Origin: Christiangramia sabulilitoris
GTDB taxonomy: Bacteria; Bacteroidota; Bacteroidia; Flavobacteriales; Flavobacteriaceae
Length of the DNA stretch: 64,000 nt
Direction of reading: 5' to 3'
Assembly: GCF_007050985.1 (NCBI RefSeq)
Contig: NZ_VHSF01000003.1
Span: 712,183-776,182, forward strand
This document shows positions 9,123 to 17,850 of this stretch, in pieces (position 1 is the stretch's first letter; each line of letters starts with the position of its first letter). Under the pieces are notes generated by a model. That model saw nothing but the letters and a program-made list of their open reading frames with translations. It was not told the origin of the DNA and searched no databases. A program made the translations under genes and the position numbers.

Positions 9123-9599
9123 ATGGAATATACAATACGCGAAGCCAGAAGAGAGGATATGGAGGATGTTCTGGAACTTATCAAGGAACTTGCCGCACAT
9201 GAAAACCATCTGGACGATGTGGAAGTAACCGTAGCCGATTTGGAAAAAGAAGGCTTTGATAACGGAAATTTCAAATGCTTTGTGGCAGATGTAAAAGGTA
9301 AGATCGAAGGTATGGCCCTGGTATATTTTAGATTCTCTACGTGGAAGGGCAGAACGGTGCATCTGGAAGATCTCATTGTACGGGAAAGCATGCGCGGAAC
9401 GGGGCTTGGTGGCGCTCTTTACAAACAGGTAGTATCCTATGGCCATGAAAATGGTGTAAAACGTATAGAATGGGTGGTTTCTGAAGGAAATAGAAATGCC
9501 ATAGAATTTTACGAAAATACTGGAGCTGAGATCAAGGAAAGCTGGAAAACCGTACACATGGAAGAAAGCGGAATCCAGAAAAACGTACGCAAGAAGTGA
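9123..9599 (+). CDS. GNAT family N-acetyltransferase (paralogue 2)
   Basis: A 158-residue GNAT acetyltransferase, paralogous to the gene just upstream. The acetyl-CoA binding turn is MRGTGLGGALYKQ at about residues 91-103, following VHLEDLIVRES. The N-terminal third differs from its neighbour (AAHENHLDDVEVTVADLEKE), which suggests a different acceptor. Its TGA stop is embedded in the GTG start of the aspartate kinase gene (GTGA overlap at 9596-9599), so the two are probably translationally coupled. The coupling to an amino-acid biosynthesis gene may only reflect operon economy. The substrate is unassigned. Confidence 0.88.
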   Translation: MEYTIREARREDMEDVLELIKELAAHENHLDDVEVTVADLEKEGFDNGNFKCFVADVKGKIEGMALVYFRFSTWKGRTVHLEDLIVRESMRGTGLGGALYKQVVSYGHENGVKRIEWVVSEGNRNAIEFYENTGAEIKESWKTVHMEESGIQKNVRKK

Positions 9600-10849
9600 T
9601 AAAAGTTTACAAGTTTGGAGGTGCATCTGTAAAAGATGCTGAAGGTGTTAAAAACCTGATCAAAGTACTAACAGAAACAGGCACAGCCAATAAACTGATC
9701 GTTGTTTCTGCTATGGGAAAAACAACGAATGCGCTGGAAGTAGTAGTTCGGGATTATCTCAGGACTAATGAGGTTCCCTCGAGCCTGAAGGAGGTCACGG
9801 AATATCACCGCAGCATTATGGAAGAACTTTTTCCCCACCCGGAATCAGCGGTATTCTTCAAAACAGAATCTCTATTCACCGAACTTGAGAATTTCTTAGA
9901 ACATAATAAATCCAATCAGTATGATTTTGTTTATGACCAGATCGTAAGCTATGGAGAGTTTGTATCCACTACTATTATAAGTGAATACCTGACTTCTCAA
10001 AATATTCCTGCTCACTGGCTGGATGCACGTAATTTCATTAAAACCGACAGTACTTACCGGGATGCGCAGGTTAACTGGGACAAAACCCAGGAATTGATCC
10101 AGAAAAACACAGATATTTCGAAATTAAATATCATCCAGGGATTCATTGGATCAGATCCGAATAATTTTACCACGACCCTGGGACGTGAGGGCTCAGATTA
10201 TTCTGCAGCGATCATGGCATACTGCCTTAATGCTGAAAATGTAACTATCTGGAAAGACGTGCCGGGCGTGCTCAATGCAGATCCGCGCTACTTCAGAAAA
10301 ACTGAACTTTTAAACCAGATCTCTTATGAAGAAGCGATCGAGCTCGCTTTTTACGGGGCTTCGGTCATACACCCCAAAACCCTGCAGCCTTTACAGCGCA
10401 AGGAAATCCCGTTGTATGTAAGATCATTCCTAGATCCTTCTGGCGAAGGAACTGCCGTTACCAGGGGAAAAACTATTTTTCCGGAGGTTCCATGCTTTAT
10501 CGTAAAAAAAGACCAGGTTTTGATCTCCCTGTCGTCACTGGATTTTTCATTTATGGTAGAGGAGAATATTTCAGATATTTTCAGGCTTTTTCACCAATAT
10601 CAGATGAAAGTAGACCTTATTCAGAATTCTGCGATCAGCTTTCGGGTATGCGTGGACAATAAATTCAATCAACTGGAAAAGCTCATTCAGCATTTAAAAG
10701 CCAGGTTTAAGGTTGATTACAAGACCGGAGTTTCGCTGTATACCATTCGTCACTTTAACGAGGAGGCGATACAGACACTTGAAAAAGACAAGAATATACT
10801 TCTAAAACAGCTTACCCAAAACACCATACAGCTGGTTGCCGAAAACTAA
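9596..10849 (+). CDS. lysC: Aspartate kinase (monofunctional)
   Basis: A 417-residue aspartokinase that phosphorylates L-aspartate at the first step of the lysine, threonine and methionine pathways. The N-terminal KFGGASV motif at about residues 5-11 and the substrate/nucleotide segment FTTTLGREGSDYSAA near residue 200 are diagnostic. The C-terminal region from about residue 300 is the ACT-type regulatory part, so feedback control by an amino acid is expected. There is no fused homoserine dehydrogenase. The start is GTG, overlapping the GNAT stop by four bases. The protein is shorter than the typical 440-450 residues and has a divergent ACT region. The symbol lysC is by family; a second aspartokinase fused to ThrA may exist elsewhere. 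Confidence 0.9.
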   Translation: MIKVYKFGGASVKDAEGVKNLIKVLTETGTANKLIVVSAMGKTTNALEVVVRDYLRTNEVPSSLKEVTEYHRSIMEELFPHPESAVFFKTESLFTELENFLEHNKSNQYDFVYDQIVSYGEFVSTTIISEYLTSQNIPAHWLDARNFIKTDSTYRDAQVNWDKTQELIQKNTDISKLNIIQGFIGSDPNNFTTTLGREGSDYSAAIMAYCLNAENVTIWKDVPGVLNADPRYFRKTELLNQISYEEAIELAFYGASVIHPKTLQPLQRKEIPLYVRSFLDPSGEGTAVTRGKTIFPEVPCFIVKKDQVLISLSSLDFSFMVEENISDIFRLFHQYQMKVDLIQNSAISFRVCVDNKFNQLEKLIQHLKARFKVDYKTGVSLYTIRHFNEEAIQTLEKDKNILLKQLTQNTIQLVAEN

Positions 10850-10861
10850 ATTTCGATTTCT

Positions 10862-10869
10862 TATTTTTG
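10862..10869 (+). promoter_or_regulatory. -7 box (TATTTTTG) for the OlsF-like gene
   Basis: A third TATTTTTG, 20 bases before the ATG at 10890 and just after the aspartate kinase stop. It suggests that the acyltransferase gene has its own promoter. Confidence 0.45.
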
Positions 10870-10889
10870 GTTGAACTAAACCAATCAAT

Positions 10890-12695
10890 ATGGGTATTGT
10901 AAGTGCTAAGGAAGTAGCCGGTGTTATGAATTTGCATAAGTACGGGTTCCTGGGAACGGGAATTGGCTGGCTCATCCTGAAAACCACCAAATTATCCAGG
11001 ATCAATAAGGAATATGATAAGCACAAGCATTTAACCGGCACAGATTTTATAGATGCTATTCTTAAAAGATTCGAAATAGATTTTGAGATCCCGGAGAAAG
11101 ACCTTAAACGTATCCCGAAAGAAGGTCCTTTTATCACCATTTCCAATCATCCCCTGGGTGGGATTGATGGGATGATCCTCATGAAACTAGTGCTTCATAG
11201 CAGGCCGGATTATAAAGTTATCGCAAACTTTCTGTTACATCGCCTGGATCCTTTAAAATCATATATACTCCCGGTTAATCCTTTTGAAGACCATAAGGAG
11301 GCTAAATCGAGTCTCACGGGGATGAAAAATGCCATTGCACATTTAAAGAGTGGAAAACCGCTGGGTATATTCCCGGCAGGTGAAGTTTCTACCAACAGGG
11401 ATAAAAGAATTATAGTGGACAGGCCCTGGGAGCCTTCAGCTATGAAGCTTATACAAAAATCGAAAGTACCGGTTGTTCCCATATATTTTCACGCCAAAAA
11501 CAGTTTATTCTTTTACCGCCTGGCATCCTTCAGCGATGTTCTTCGAACGGCTAAGCTTCCCAGTGAAATGCTATCTCAACGCAAAAGAAAGATCAAAGTG
11601 CGTATAGGGCTGCCAATATCTGTAGAAGACCAGGTGGAACACACCAACCTCGAAGCATATACCGCATTCCTGCGCAGAAAAACCTATATGCTGGCAAATG
11701 TTTTCGAAAAGAAAAAATTGTTAGGAAAATTGCCTAAATCCTTAAAAATTCAACGGGCTCCCAGGGATATTGCAGAAGAAACCAATTCTGAATTGATGCA
11801 TATGGAGGTGGAAAACTGTCGCAAAATGGATAAACGCCTTCTGCAGAGCAAAAATTATGAAGTTTTTCTTGCCAAAAGAGAGGTAATCCCAAATATACTT
11901 AATGAAATTGGCAGATTACGGGAGATCACGTTTAGAGAAGTTGGGGAAGGAACAAATAAAAGTGTAGACCTGGATAAATTTGATAACTATTACCATCATT
12001 TATTCCTTTGGGATAACGAAGCCGGAAAGATCGCCGGGGCCTACAGGATGGGAATGGGGAATGAAATTTTCGCCGAGCATGGCATTGACGGCTTTTACCT
12101 GCAGGACCTGTTTAGGTTCGAACCAGAACTATATAAGATGATGAGCCAATCTATAGAAATGGGGCGGGCTTTTATTATCAGGGAATATCAGCAAAAACCG
12201 ATGCCACTTTTCCTTTTATGGAAAGGTATAGTTCATTGCACGCTAAGATTCCCCGAACATAATTACCTCATCGGCGGAGTTACCATTAGCGATAAATTCA
12301 GCAATTTCTCGAAGTCGCTTATGATCGAGTTTATGAAGTCTAATTACTACGATCCTTATGTTGCCCAGTATGTGCGCCCTAAAAAGGAATTCAAGGTGAA
12401 ACTGGAAGATGCAGACAAGGATCTTGTATTCGACGAAAGCGAAGCAGACCTTAATAAATTTGATAAGATCATCGATGAGCTGGAAACTGAAAATCTGCGC
12501 TTACCGGTTCTCATTAAAAAATATATAAAACAGAATGCCAAAGTGGTGGCTTTTAATGTAGATCCACTTTTTAACGATGCCGTTGATGGTTTAATGTATA
12601 TTAGAATTGCCGACCTGCCAGAAAGTACGGTAAAACCGGTGATGGAGGAATTTCAGAAAGAACTGGAGCAGAGAAATAATCATCCTGCAGAATAA
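10890..12695 (+). CDS. olsF: Bifunctional acyltransferase, OlsF-like (PlsC domain plus OlsB/hemolysin-type GNAT domain)
   Basis: A 601-residue fusion. The N-terminal half is a PlsC-type lysophospholipid acyltransferase domain with SNHPLGGIDG near residues 85-94 (an H-x5-D form of the HX4D motif) and the FPAGEVST glycerol-phosphate motif near residue 168. The C-terminal half, from about residue 310, is an OlsB/hemolysin-type N-acyltransferase: AGAYRMGMG, DLFRFEPEL, SIEMGRAFI and LLWKGI. This architecture matches OlsF, which in some Bacteroidota and gamma-proteobacteria makes ornithine lipids (and related aminolipids) by one N- and one O-acylation. It would act at the inner membrane with acyl-ACP. 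Which amino acid is acylated here (ornithine or glycine) cannot be read from sequence. Confidence 0.82.
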   Translation: MGIVSAKEVAGVMNLHKYGFLGTGIGWLILKTTKLSRINKEYDKHKHLTGTDFIDAILKRFEIDFEIPEKDLKRIPKEGPFITISNHPLGGIDGMILMKLVLHSRPDYKVIANFLLHRLDPLKSYILPVNPFEDHKEAKSSLTGMKNAIAHLKSGKPLGIFPAGEVSTNRDKRIIVDRPWEPSAMKLIQKSKVPVVPIYFHAKNSLFFYRLASFSDVLRTAKLPSEMLSQRKRKIKVRIGLPISVEDQVEHTNLEAYTAFLRRKTYMLANVFEKKKLLGKLPKSLKIQRAPRDIAEETNSELMHMEVENCRKMDKRLLQSKNYEVFLAKREVIPNILNEIGRLREITFREVGEGTNKSVDLDKFDNYYHHLFLWDNEAGKIAGAYRMGMGNEIFAEHGIDGFYLQDLFRFEPELYKMMSQSIEMGRAFIIREYQQKPMPLFLLWKGIVHCTLRFPEHNYLIGGVTISDKFSNFSKSLMIEFMKSNYYDPYVAQYVRPKKEFKVKLEDADKDLVFDESEADLNKFDKIIDELETENLRLPVLIKKYIKQNAKVVAFNVDPLFNDAVDGLMYIRIADLPESTVKPVMEEFQKELEQRNNHPAE

Positions 12696-12719
12696 ATTGA
12701 ACCAGGGTAAAGAGGAAAG

Positions 12720-12733
12720 GTACTGGCCAGTAC
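12720..12733. repeat. 14-bp perfect palindrome
   Basis: GTACTGGCCAGTAC is its own reverse complement. It lies in the 162-base gap between the OlsF-like gene and the NAD(P)-binding gene. It is followed by a short inverted repeat, TAACAG/CTGTTA, near 12757-12774. Either could be an operator or part of a weak terminator; no U-tract follows. Confidence 0.35.
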
Positions 12734-12857
12734 TAAGTGAGCAATCCTGCATTGTAACAGTGTTTCCTGTTAATATAGTGTTATTACTAAGCTCTTGCTG
12801 GGCATTGTTTCCAATCCTCCTTATCTTGTTGACAGTAAAAGAAATTGACGAGAAATT

Positions 12858-13511
12858 ATGGAGAATATTTTAATAGCCGGAGCTACCGGTGATACAGGTA
12901 AAAGAGTAATTGAAATTTTAAATAATTCTGAAAACTTCAGCCCTCTGGCGATGATCAGAAAAGAAGAGCAGCGACAGATGTTTGAAGACATGGAAGTTGA
13001 AGCTATTCTGGGGGACCTGGAAAAAGACGTAAGCCATACCATGAAAGGAGTGGATAAGGTGATCTTTGCAGCCGGATCTGGTGGTGATACTTCAGAAGAA
13101 AAGACCATCAAGGTAGATCTTGAAGGGGCAAAAAAACTGATTGATGCAGCTAAGAAAGCTAAGGTGAAAAAGTTCGTAATGTTAAGTTCTATGGGCGCAG
13201 ATGACCCATCAAAGAATGAAGATCTAAGACATTACCTGGAAGCGAAGCATGAGGCAGATGAATATTTGAAAAATAGCGGACTGAACTATACGATAGTTCG
13301 CCCGGGAGCATTAACAGATGATCTTGGTCTGGCCAAAGTTGAAGTTGCCAAAGGCAGCCTGAATAAAAGAGGTGAAATCTCCAGGGATGATGTTGCTTTT
13401 ATCCTGGTAATGTCCCTGGCCGACCCATTGGTAAAAAATATGACTTTTGAGGCTATAGAAGGCGAGGAATCTATTAAATCTGCCTTGATAGATCTAAGCC
13501 AGCTCGGTTAG
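12858..13511 (+). CDS. NAD(P)-binding protein, atypical SDR (SDR_a5-like)
   Basis: A 217-residue single-domain Rossmann protein. The dinucleotide motif is AGATGDTGKRV at about residues 7-17, the GxxGxxG form seen in atypical short-chain dehydrogenases such as YwnB/YhfK-like proteins. LGDLEKD follows as the acidic segment, then VIFAAGSGGD, and KKFVMLSSMGADDP carries the conserved serine. LNYTIVRPGALTDD is the characteristic C-terminal portion. The substrate is unknown; members of this family are often linked to redox or stress responses. It stands alone between two intergenic repeats and has no operon partner. Confidence 0.82.
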   Translation: MENILIAGATGDTGKRVIEILNNSENFSPLAMIRKEEQRQMFEDMEVEAILGDLEKDVSHTMKGVDKVIFAAGSGGDTSEEKTIKVDLEGAKKLIDAAKKAKVKKFVMLSSMGADDPSKNEDLRHYLEAKHEADEYLKNSGLNYTIVRPGALTDDLGLAKVEVAKGSLNKRGEISRDDVAFILVMSLADPLVKNMTFEAIEGEESIKSALIDLSQLG

Positions 13512-13532
13512 CAGACTTAGTGATTTAATTTA

Positions 13533-13647
13533 AAAGGCTACTTAGAAATATTTCCCGTCAAGCTGAACTTGTTTCAGCTTCTCTTCTATAAGATCCTGAA
13601 ACTCCCGAAGCGTCGGGACAGGATGACGTTTATTTTTAAGTAGCCTT
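13533..13647. repeat. Nested inverted-repeat element
   Basis: The outer arms AAGGCTACTTA and TAAGTAGCCTT are exact reverse complements, and similarity continues inward (arms about 13533-13560 and 13621-13647). Inside are AGCTGAA-cttgt-TTCAGCT, ATCCTG...CAGGAT and CCCGA-agcg-TCGGG hairpins. The same CCCGAAGCGTCGGG hairpin recurs in the element at 37985-38130. A reading frame across the region is an artefact of the repeat. Confidence 0.75.
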
Positions 13648-13667
13648 ATCTGATTTATGATATTAAA

Positions 13668-13700
13668 CGAGGCTTCGACTGCGCTCAGCCTGACAAGATT
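13668..13700. repeat. Dispersed TTCGACTGCGCTCAGCCTGACA motif
   Basis: A copy of a short motif that recurs in degenerate form near 24978, 27090 and 29411 of this window. Such motifs are scattered through Bacteroidota intergenic DNA and form half of a larger palindromic repeat. Confidence 0.6.
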
Positions 13701-13761
13701 GTAAGTTCTCTTATTCAAATGACCTTCACCTGTGCTCAGCAAGGCAGTCCACCTAAGAAAT

Positions 13762-14154
13762 TTACTGATCCTTGAAAGCCTTATCTACCGGCTCCCAGAG
13801 CTCTATCTTGTTTCCTTCAGGATCCATGATCCAGCCAAACTTCCCGTAATCGTAAGTTTCCATTTCTCCAACTACCTCAACACCTTCTTCCTTTAAGGTT
13901 TGCAGCAATTCTTCAAGGTTCTCAACCCTGAAGTTCATCATAAAAGGCTTTTCTGAAGGCTTATAATAATCTGTATCCTCACTCATGGGGCTCCATTGCG
14001 TAGAACAATCATTTCCCTCTTTATCCTTCCACCAGAAAGTGCATCCGTATTGATCTGTATTTAAACCCAGATGCCGGTTATACCAGCTCTTTACATTATC
14101 CGGATCTTTGGCCTTAAAGAAGAACCCGCCTAATCCTGTAACCCTGTTTTTCAT
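13762..14154 (-). CDS. VOC family (glyoxalase/bleomycin resistance-like) protein
   Basis: A 130-residue protein of the vicinal oxygen chelate superfamily. It has the paired beta-alpha-beta-beta-beta modules: GGFFFKAKDPDNVKSWYNRH at the N-terminus, and NFRVENLEELLQTLKEEGVE then IMDPEGNKIELWEP at the C-terminus. The glutamate in IELWEP is a typical metal ligand. Substrate and reaction are unknown. The ATG lies six bases after the stop of the hydroxyacid dehydrogenase gene, so the two are probably co-transcribed. The downstream side opens into the repeat-filled gap at 13512-13761. Confidence 0.85.
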   Translation of the reverse strand: MKNRVTGLGGFFFKAKDPDNVKSWYNRHLGLNTDQYGCTFWWKDKEGNDCSTQWSPMSEDTDYYKPSEKPFMMNFRVENLEELLQTLKEEGVEVVGEMETYDYGKFGWIMDPEGNKIELWEPVDKAFKDQ

Positions 14155-14160
14155 TCGCTT

Positions 14161-15141
14161 CTATTTTTCTGAAACATCGCCAAATTCAGCGATGATCTTG
14201 TTTGCAATAACTGTTGCCAGGCCTTCATGAGATTCTACCGTCCATCCCGCAACATGCGGACTAAGTAACGTATGTGGCATAAACATCAATTCTCTGAGCG
14301 CCTCCGGAATTGGGTCTGCCGCACTAATGGAAACATTTTTCTTATTTGAAAATAAGCTCTCAAAACTGGATTTTTCATATTCCAGCACATCAAGACCTGC
14401 TCCCAGTATTTTTCCTTCTTTTAATGCTTCCACCAGGTCTGCAGTAACTACAGATTTACCCCTGGCGGTATTGATGAACCAGAAAGGCTTTTTAAATTTA
14501 GAAATAAATTCTTTATTGATCATCTGGTTGGTTTCCTCTGTCCAGGGAGTATGCAGGCTAACCACATCTACCCTTTCAAAAAATTCATCATAACCTACCT
14601 GTGTGGCATTCTCATCGCCAATTCCATGCTTAATATCATAGAATATAACCTCTACCTCAAAACCCCGAAGTTTTTTAGCAAAAGCCTTTCCCATATTACC
14701 ATAACCAATGATACCAACGGTCTTCCCATCCAGTTCCACACCCCGGTTCTCTTCCCGGTGCCACAAACCTTCCCTAACTTCCCTGTCAGCTTTATTTAGT
14801 TTATTAAATAGGGATAACAACATCCCGAGGGCATGTTCACCAACAGCATTTCTATTACCTTCGGGAGCAGAAAACAGTCTTATCCCCCCTTCTTCGGCAT
14901 AATGGACATCTATACTTTCAAGACCGGCTCCAACACGCGCGATAAATTTTAGATTGGGTGCAGCCTCTAGAAATTCGCGGTCTATTTTAAAGCGGCTTCT
15001 TATCACGATACCGTCATACAGATGCTGATTTTGTAAAATTTCCTCCCGGGATTGGTGATAACCTTCAATATTGTTGTGTCCTGCCTCTTCCAGTTTTTTC
15101 ATCAAAATGGGATGATTGGTATCGGCATGCAAAATGATCAT
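14161..15141 (-). CDS. D-isomer 2-hydroxyacid dehydrogenase (NAD-dependent)
   Basis: A 326-residue D-2-hydroxyacid dehydrogenase of the SerA/GyaR type. The NAD-binding motif VGIIGYGNMGKAFAKKL is near residues 141-157. The catalytic triad is visible as INTARGKS (Arg, near 232), PEALRELMFMPH (Glu region) and LSPHVAGWT (His near 294). There is no C-terminal ACT domain, so it is shorter than classic phosphoglycerate dehydrogenase, and the exact substrate is open. It is followed within seven bases by the VOC gene on the same strand. Confidence 0.88.
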   Translation of the reverse strand: MIILHADTNHPILMKKLEEAGHNNIEGYHQSREEILQNQHLYDGIVIRSRFKIDREFLEAAPNLKFIARVGAGLESIDVHYAEEGGIRLFSAPEGNRNAVGEHALGMLLSLFNKLNKADREVREGLWHREENRGVELDGKTVGIIGYGNMGKAFAKKLRGFEVEVIFYDIKHGIGDENATQVGYDEFFERVDVVSLHTPWTEETNQMINKEFISKFKKPFWFINTARGKSVVTADLVEALKEGKILGAGLDVLEYEKSSFESLFSNKKNVSISAADPIPEALRELMFMPHTLLSPHVAGWTVESHEGLATVIANKIIAEFGDVSEK

Positions 15142-15263
15142 GTTGTTTTTCTTTTCAGATTAGTAATACAAATAGCAAATTCCGCTGTTTCAGCCAGATG
15201 CTGAAAGCGAACCTACAAAGATAAAGAATGATCCCTGACACCCGAAAAAATCAGACAGGCATT

Positions 15264-16622
15264 CTAAAAACCGAGAATGGTCTTGGCGAGATAAAAGAAG
15301 ATAAATATCCCAAAAATATCGTTACTGGTAGTTATAAAAGGACCTGTGGCAATCGCCGGATCTATCCCTTGTTTGTCGAGAATGATCGGGACAAAGGTGC
15401 CGATAAGGGCGGCAATTATGATCACGGTCACTAACGCAAGGGCGATGGTAAAACTAACAATATGTGGCTGGCCTACGATGAGACCAAAAAGAATGACCAG
15501 GATCCCCAACACCACTCCATTGATCAGGGTAAGGCCAACTTCTTTCAAAAGTCGTTTGAACAAACTCCCCCTAAGATTATCATTGGCAAGTCCCTGTACA
15601 ATGATCGCACTGGATTGAACCCCTACATTTCCAGCCATCGCTGCAATAAGCGGAGTAAAGAAGAAAAGCTCCACGTAATTTGCGAGGGCTTCTTCAAAAC
15701 CTTTCATCACATATACTGCACCCAGACCCCCAAAAAGACCTAGGATAAGCCAGGGTAAACGGGCGCGGGTAAGCCTCCAGATGCTGTCATCTGCCTCGAC
15801 ATCTTCAGAGATACCGGCTGCCATCTGGTAATCTTTTTCAGCTTCTTCCTTGATAAAATCCACAATATCATCAATGGTGATCCTGCCCACCAGCCTGTTC
15901 ATCTCATCCACCACAGGAATTGCTTCAAGGTCATATTTCTGCATAATCCGGGCTACTTCCTCACCTTCGGTATGCACATTCACATAATCCACACTGGGAA
16001 TATAAATATCACTGATATTTGCGTCGCTGGAAGCAGTTAAGAGGTCCTTTAAAGATAATCTGCCCTTTAGTTTATTTTTATCATCCACCACATAAATGGA
16101 ATGCACGCGGGTAACATTTTCAGCCTGCTTACGCATTTCAGCCATGCACCCGGTCACGCTCCAGTTTTCACTAACTTTTACCAGCTCCTTGGCCATAAGA
16201 CCACCGGCAGAATCTTCATCATAGCGCAGCAGCTCAACAATATCATCTGCATGTTGCTCATCGGTGATTTCAGAAATTACATCCTGCTGTAGTTCAAGGG
16301 AAAGTTCAGAGATGATATCGGCCGCATCATCGGTGTCCATCTCATTAAGCTCATCTGCAATCTCTTTTGGAGAAAGAAATTCCAGGATTCGTTCCCTTAC
16401 ATCTTCTTCCAGCTCCATAAGAGCTTCTGCAGTCTGTTCACTATCGAGAAGCTTAACAATATAGGTAGCCTCCTGGATATCCAGTTCACTCAGAATTTCG
16501 GCGATATCTGCATAATGCACCTCTTCTAGGTGCAGCAGAAGTTCCTCATCTTTTTTTTCTTCGATGAGGTACTTGATCTTATCTATTAATTCTTCACTTA
16601 CCTGAAATTGCATACGGCTCAA
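15264..16622 (-). CDS. mgtE: Magnesium transporter MgtE
   Basis: A 452-residue Mg2+ channel with typical architecture. An N-terminal superhelical MgtE_N domain (about residues 20-125) is rich in Leu and Asp/Glu, then come two CBS domains (about 135-255), then five transmembrane helices (about 285-450). The membrane part carries [18 protein letters not shown] and the ending [17 protein letters not shown], both hallmarks of the pore. In characterised MgtE the N and CBS domains sense cytosolic Mg2+ and gate the pore. The start overlaps the end of rsmA by 29 bases, so the two form an operon. Start choice [17 protein letters not shown] is natural, although MQFQ four codons in is also possible. Confidence 0.95.
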   Translation of the reverse strand: MSRMQFQVSEELIDKIKYLIEEKKDEELLLHLEEVHYADIAEILSELDIQEATYIVKLLDSEQTAEALMELEEDVRERILEFLSPKEIADELNEMDTDDAADIISELSLELQQDVISEITDEQHADDIVELLRYDEDSAGGLMAKELVKVSENWSVTGCMAEMRKQAENVTRVHSIYVVDDKNKLKGRLSLKDLLTASSDANISDIYIPSVDYVNVHTEGEEVARIMQKYDLEAIPVVDEMNRLVGRITIDDIVDFIKEEAEKDYQMAAGISEDVEADDSIWRLTRARLPWLILGLFGGLGAVYVMKGFEEALANYVELFFFTPLIAAMAGNVGVQSSAIIVQGLANDNLRGSLFKRLLKEVGLTLINGVVLGILVILFGLIVGQPHIVSFTIALALVTVIIIAALIGTFVPIILDKQGIDPAIATGPFITTSNDIFGIFIFFYLAKTILGF

Positions 16623-17427
16623 TCATTTGGGTCAGTTCAATAAACCGCTGGAAACTGAGTTGTTCCGGCCGAAGACCAAATATAGCATCTTCCCTTAAAT
16701 TATCGGGAAGATTAAGAATTTTTAAACTATTCCTGATGGTTTTGCGGCGCTGGTTAAAAGCGGTTTTAACGACTCTGAAAAACAGTTTTTCATCACAGGG
16801 CAACGTAAAATTATTTTTCCTGGTGAGTCTTAATACTCCGCTATCCACCTTTGGCGGCGGATTAAATACTGAAGGTGGCACGGTAAACAAATATTCGGCT
16901 TCATAAAAAGCCTGGGTAAGCACACTTAAGATCCCATAGGTCTTGTTGCCCTCCTTTTCACATATTCTTTTAGCGACCTCCTTCTGAAACATTCCCGAAA
17001 ATTCAGGGATCTGATCCCGCATTTGGAGAACTTTAAAAACGATCTGCGTGGAAATATTATAAGGGAAATTACCAATTATGGCGAATTGTTCCTGCTGAAA
17101 GATCTCTGTAAGGTCGTGTTTTAAAAAATCCTTCTCATGGATGCGTCCCCGCAGATGCAGGTAGTTACTTTCCAGGTATTCCACGCTTTCAGTATCTATC
17201 TCGATAACATGGACATCAGATTTTTTCTCCAGGAGATATTTTGTAAGCACTCCCATCCCGGGGCCTATTTCCAGCACCTTTTCGTAGCCTTCATAGCTAA
17301 GCGTGTCTGCAATCTTTGATGCTATATTTTCATCGGTGAGAAAGTGTTGTCCAAGATGTTTTTTCGCCCTTACGCCCTGGTCATCATTGCTGGAAGGTTT
17401 ATTGAAATTAGGCTTATATTTTTTCAT
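16594..17427 (-). CDS. rsmA: 16S rRNA (adenine1518-N6/adenine1519-N6)-dimethyltransferase RsmA
   Basis: A 277-residue KsgA/RsmA methyltransferase that dimethylates two adjacent adenosines in the 3' hairpin of 16S rRNA during small-subunit assembly. The SAM-binding motif [16 protein letters not shown] is near residues 51-66, HVIEID near 75, and the catalytic NFPYNIST (NxPY) near 120. [15 protein letters not shown] at the start is the conserved family N-terminus, preceded by a lysine-rich extension of about 20 residues. It overlaps the following mgtE gene by 29 bases, and DUF4286 lies just upstream. Confidence 0.96.
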   Translation of the reverse strand: MKKYKPNFNKPSSNDDQGVRAKKHLGQHFLTDENIASKIADTLSYEGYEKVLEIGPGMGVLTKYLLEKKSDVHVIEIDTESVEYLESNYLHLRGRIHEKDFLKHDLTEIFQQEQFAIIGNFPYNISTQIVFKVLQMRDQIPEFSGMFQKEVAKRICEKEGNKTYGILSVLTQAFYEAEYLFTVPPSVFNPPPKVDSGVLRLTRKNNFTLPCDEKLFFRVVKTAFNQRRKTIRNSLKILNLPDNLREDAIFGLRPEQLSFQRFIELTQMIEPYAISGK

Positions 17428-17520
17428 AATCTAAATTAAGCAGGCTCGTAATATTACTTGTTGTCTTCAGGATTTCATCGGGTTGCAACTTCGTTTTTAC
17501 AAACCACATAGTTCCAGACC

Positions 17521-17829
17521 TTATTGTTCAGAAATCACTTCCAGCTCTGTTCTGAAAGCGACAAATTTTCCTTCAAAAGCCTTGGATCTGGATCTCAGTT
17601 CATCAGCATTTTCAGCATAATAGCTTTCAAGCATTTCCTTACTTTCTGCCGTGTATTGTACAGAATAGGTGATCCCACCCATTGGCTCCTGTACCAAAAC
17701 CTTTGTCATTAAAGCCTTCTGAAATTTCCTGGTATCCAGCATATCAGGAATATGCTCTTCTTTCATCCATTTTAACCACTTATCATGAATATCTTCCTGA
17801 ACGTTTATCGTGACGTTATATATAACCAT
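17521..17829 (-). CDS. DUF4286 family protein
   Basis: A 102-residue protein of the DUF4286 family, which is widespread in Bacteroidota. MVIYNVTINVQEDIHDKWLK followed by HIPDMLDTRKFQKALMTKVL and GGITYSVQY fit a ferredoxin-like alpha-beta fold of the dimeric barrel kind. Function unknown. It sits between a TPR lipoprotein-like gene and rsmA on the minus strand, 21 bases after the former and 93 bases before the latter, so it is probably part of the same transcription unit. Confidence 0.82.
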   Translation of the reverse strand: MVIYNVTINVQEDIHDKWLKWMKEEHIPDMLDTRKFQKALMTKVLVQEPMGGITYSVQYTAESKEMLESYYAENADELRSRSKAFEGKFVAFRTELEVISEQ

Positions 17830-17850
17830 TGCTAAATTGAATTTTCGGGA

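Noticed and set aside
13542..13742. A 66-codon reading frame on the minus strand between the SDR and VOC genes.
   Set aside because: It runs across the nested inverted repeat and a dispersed motif and has no family or start-site support.
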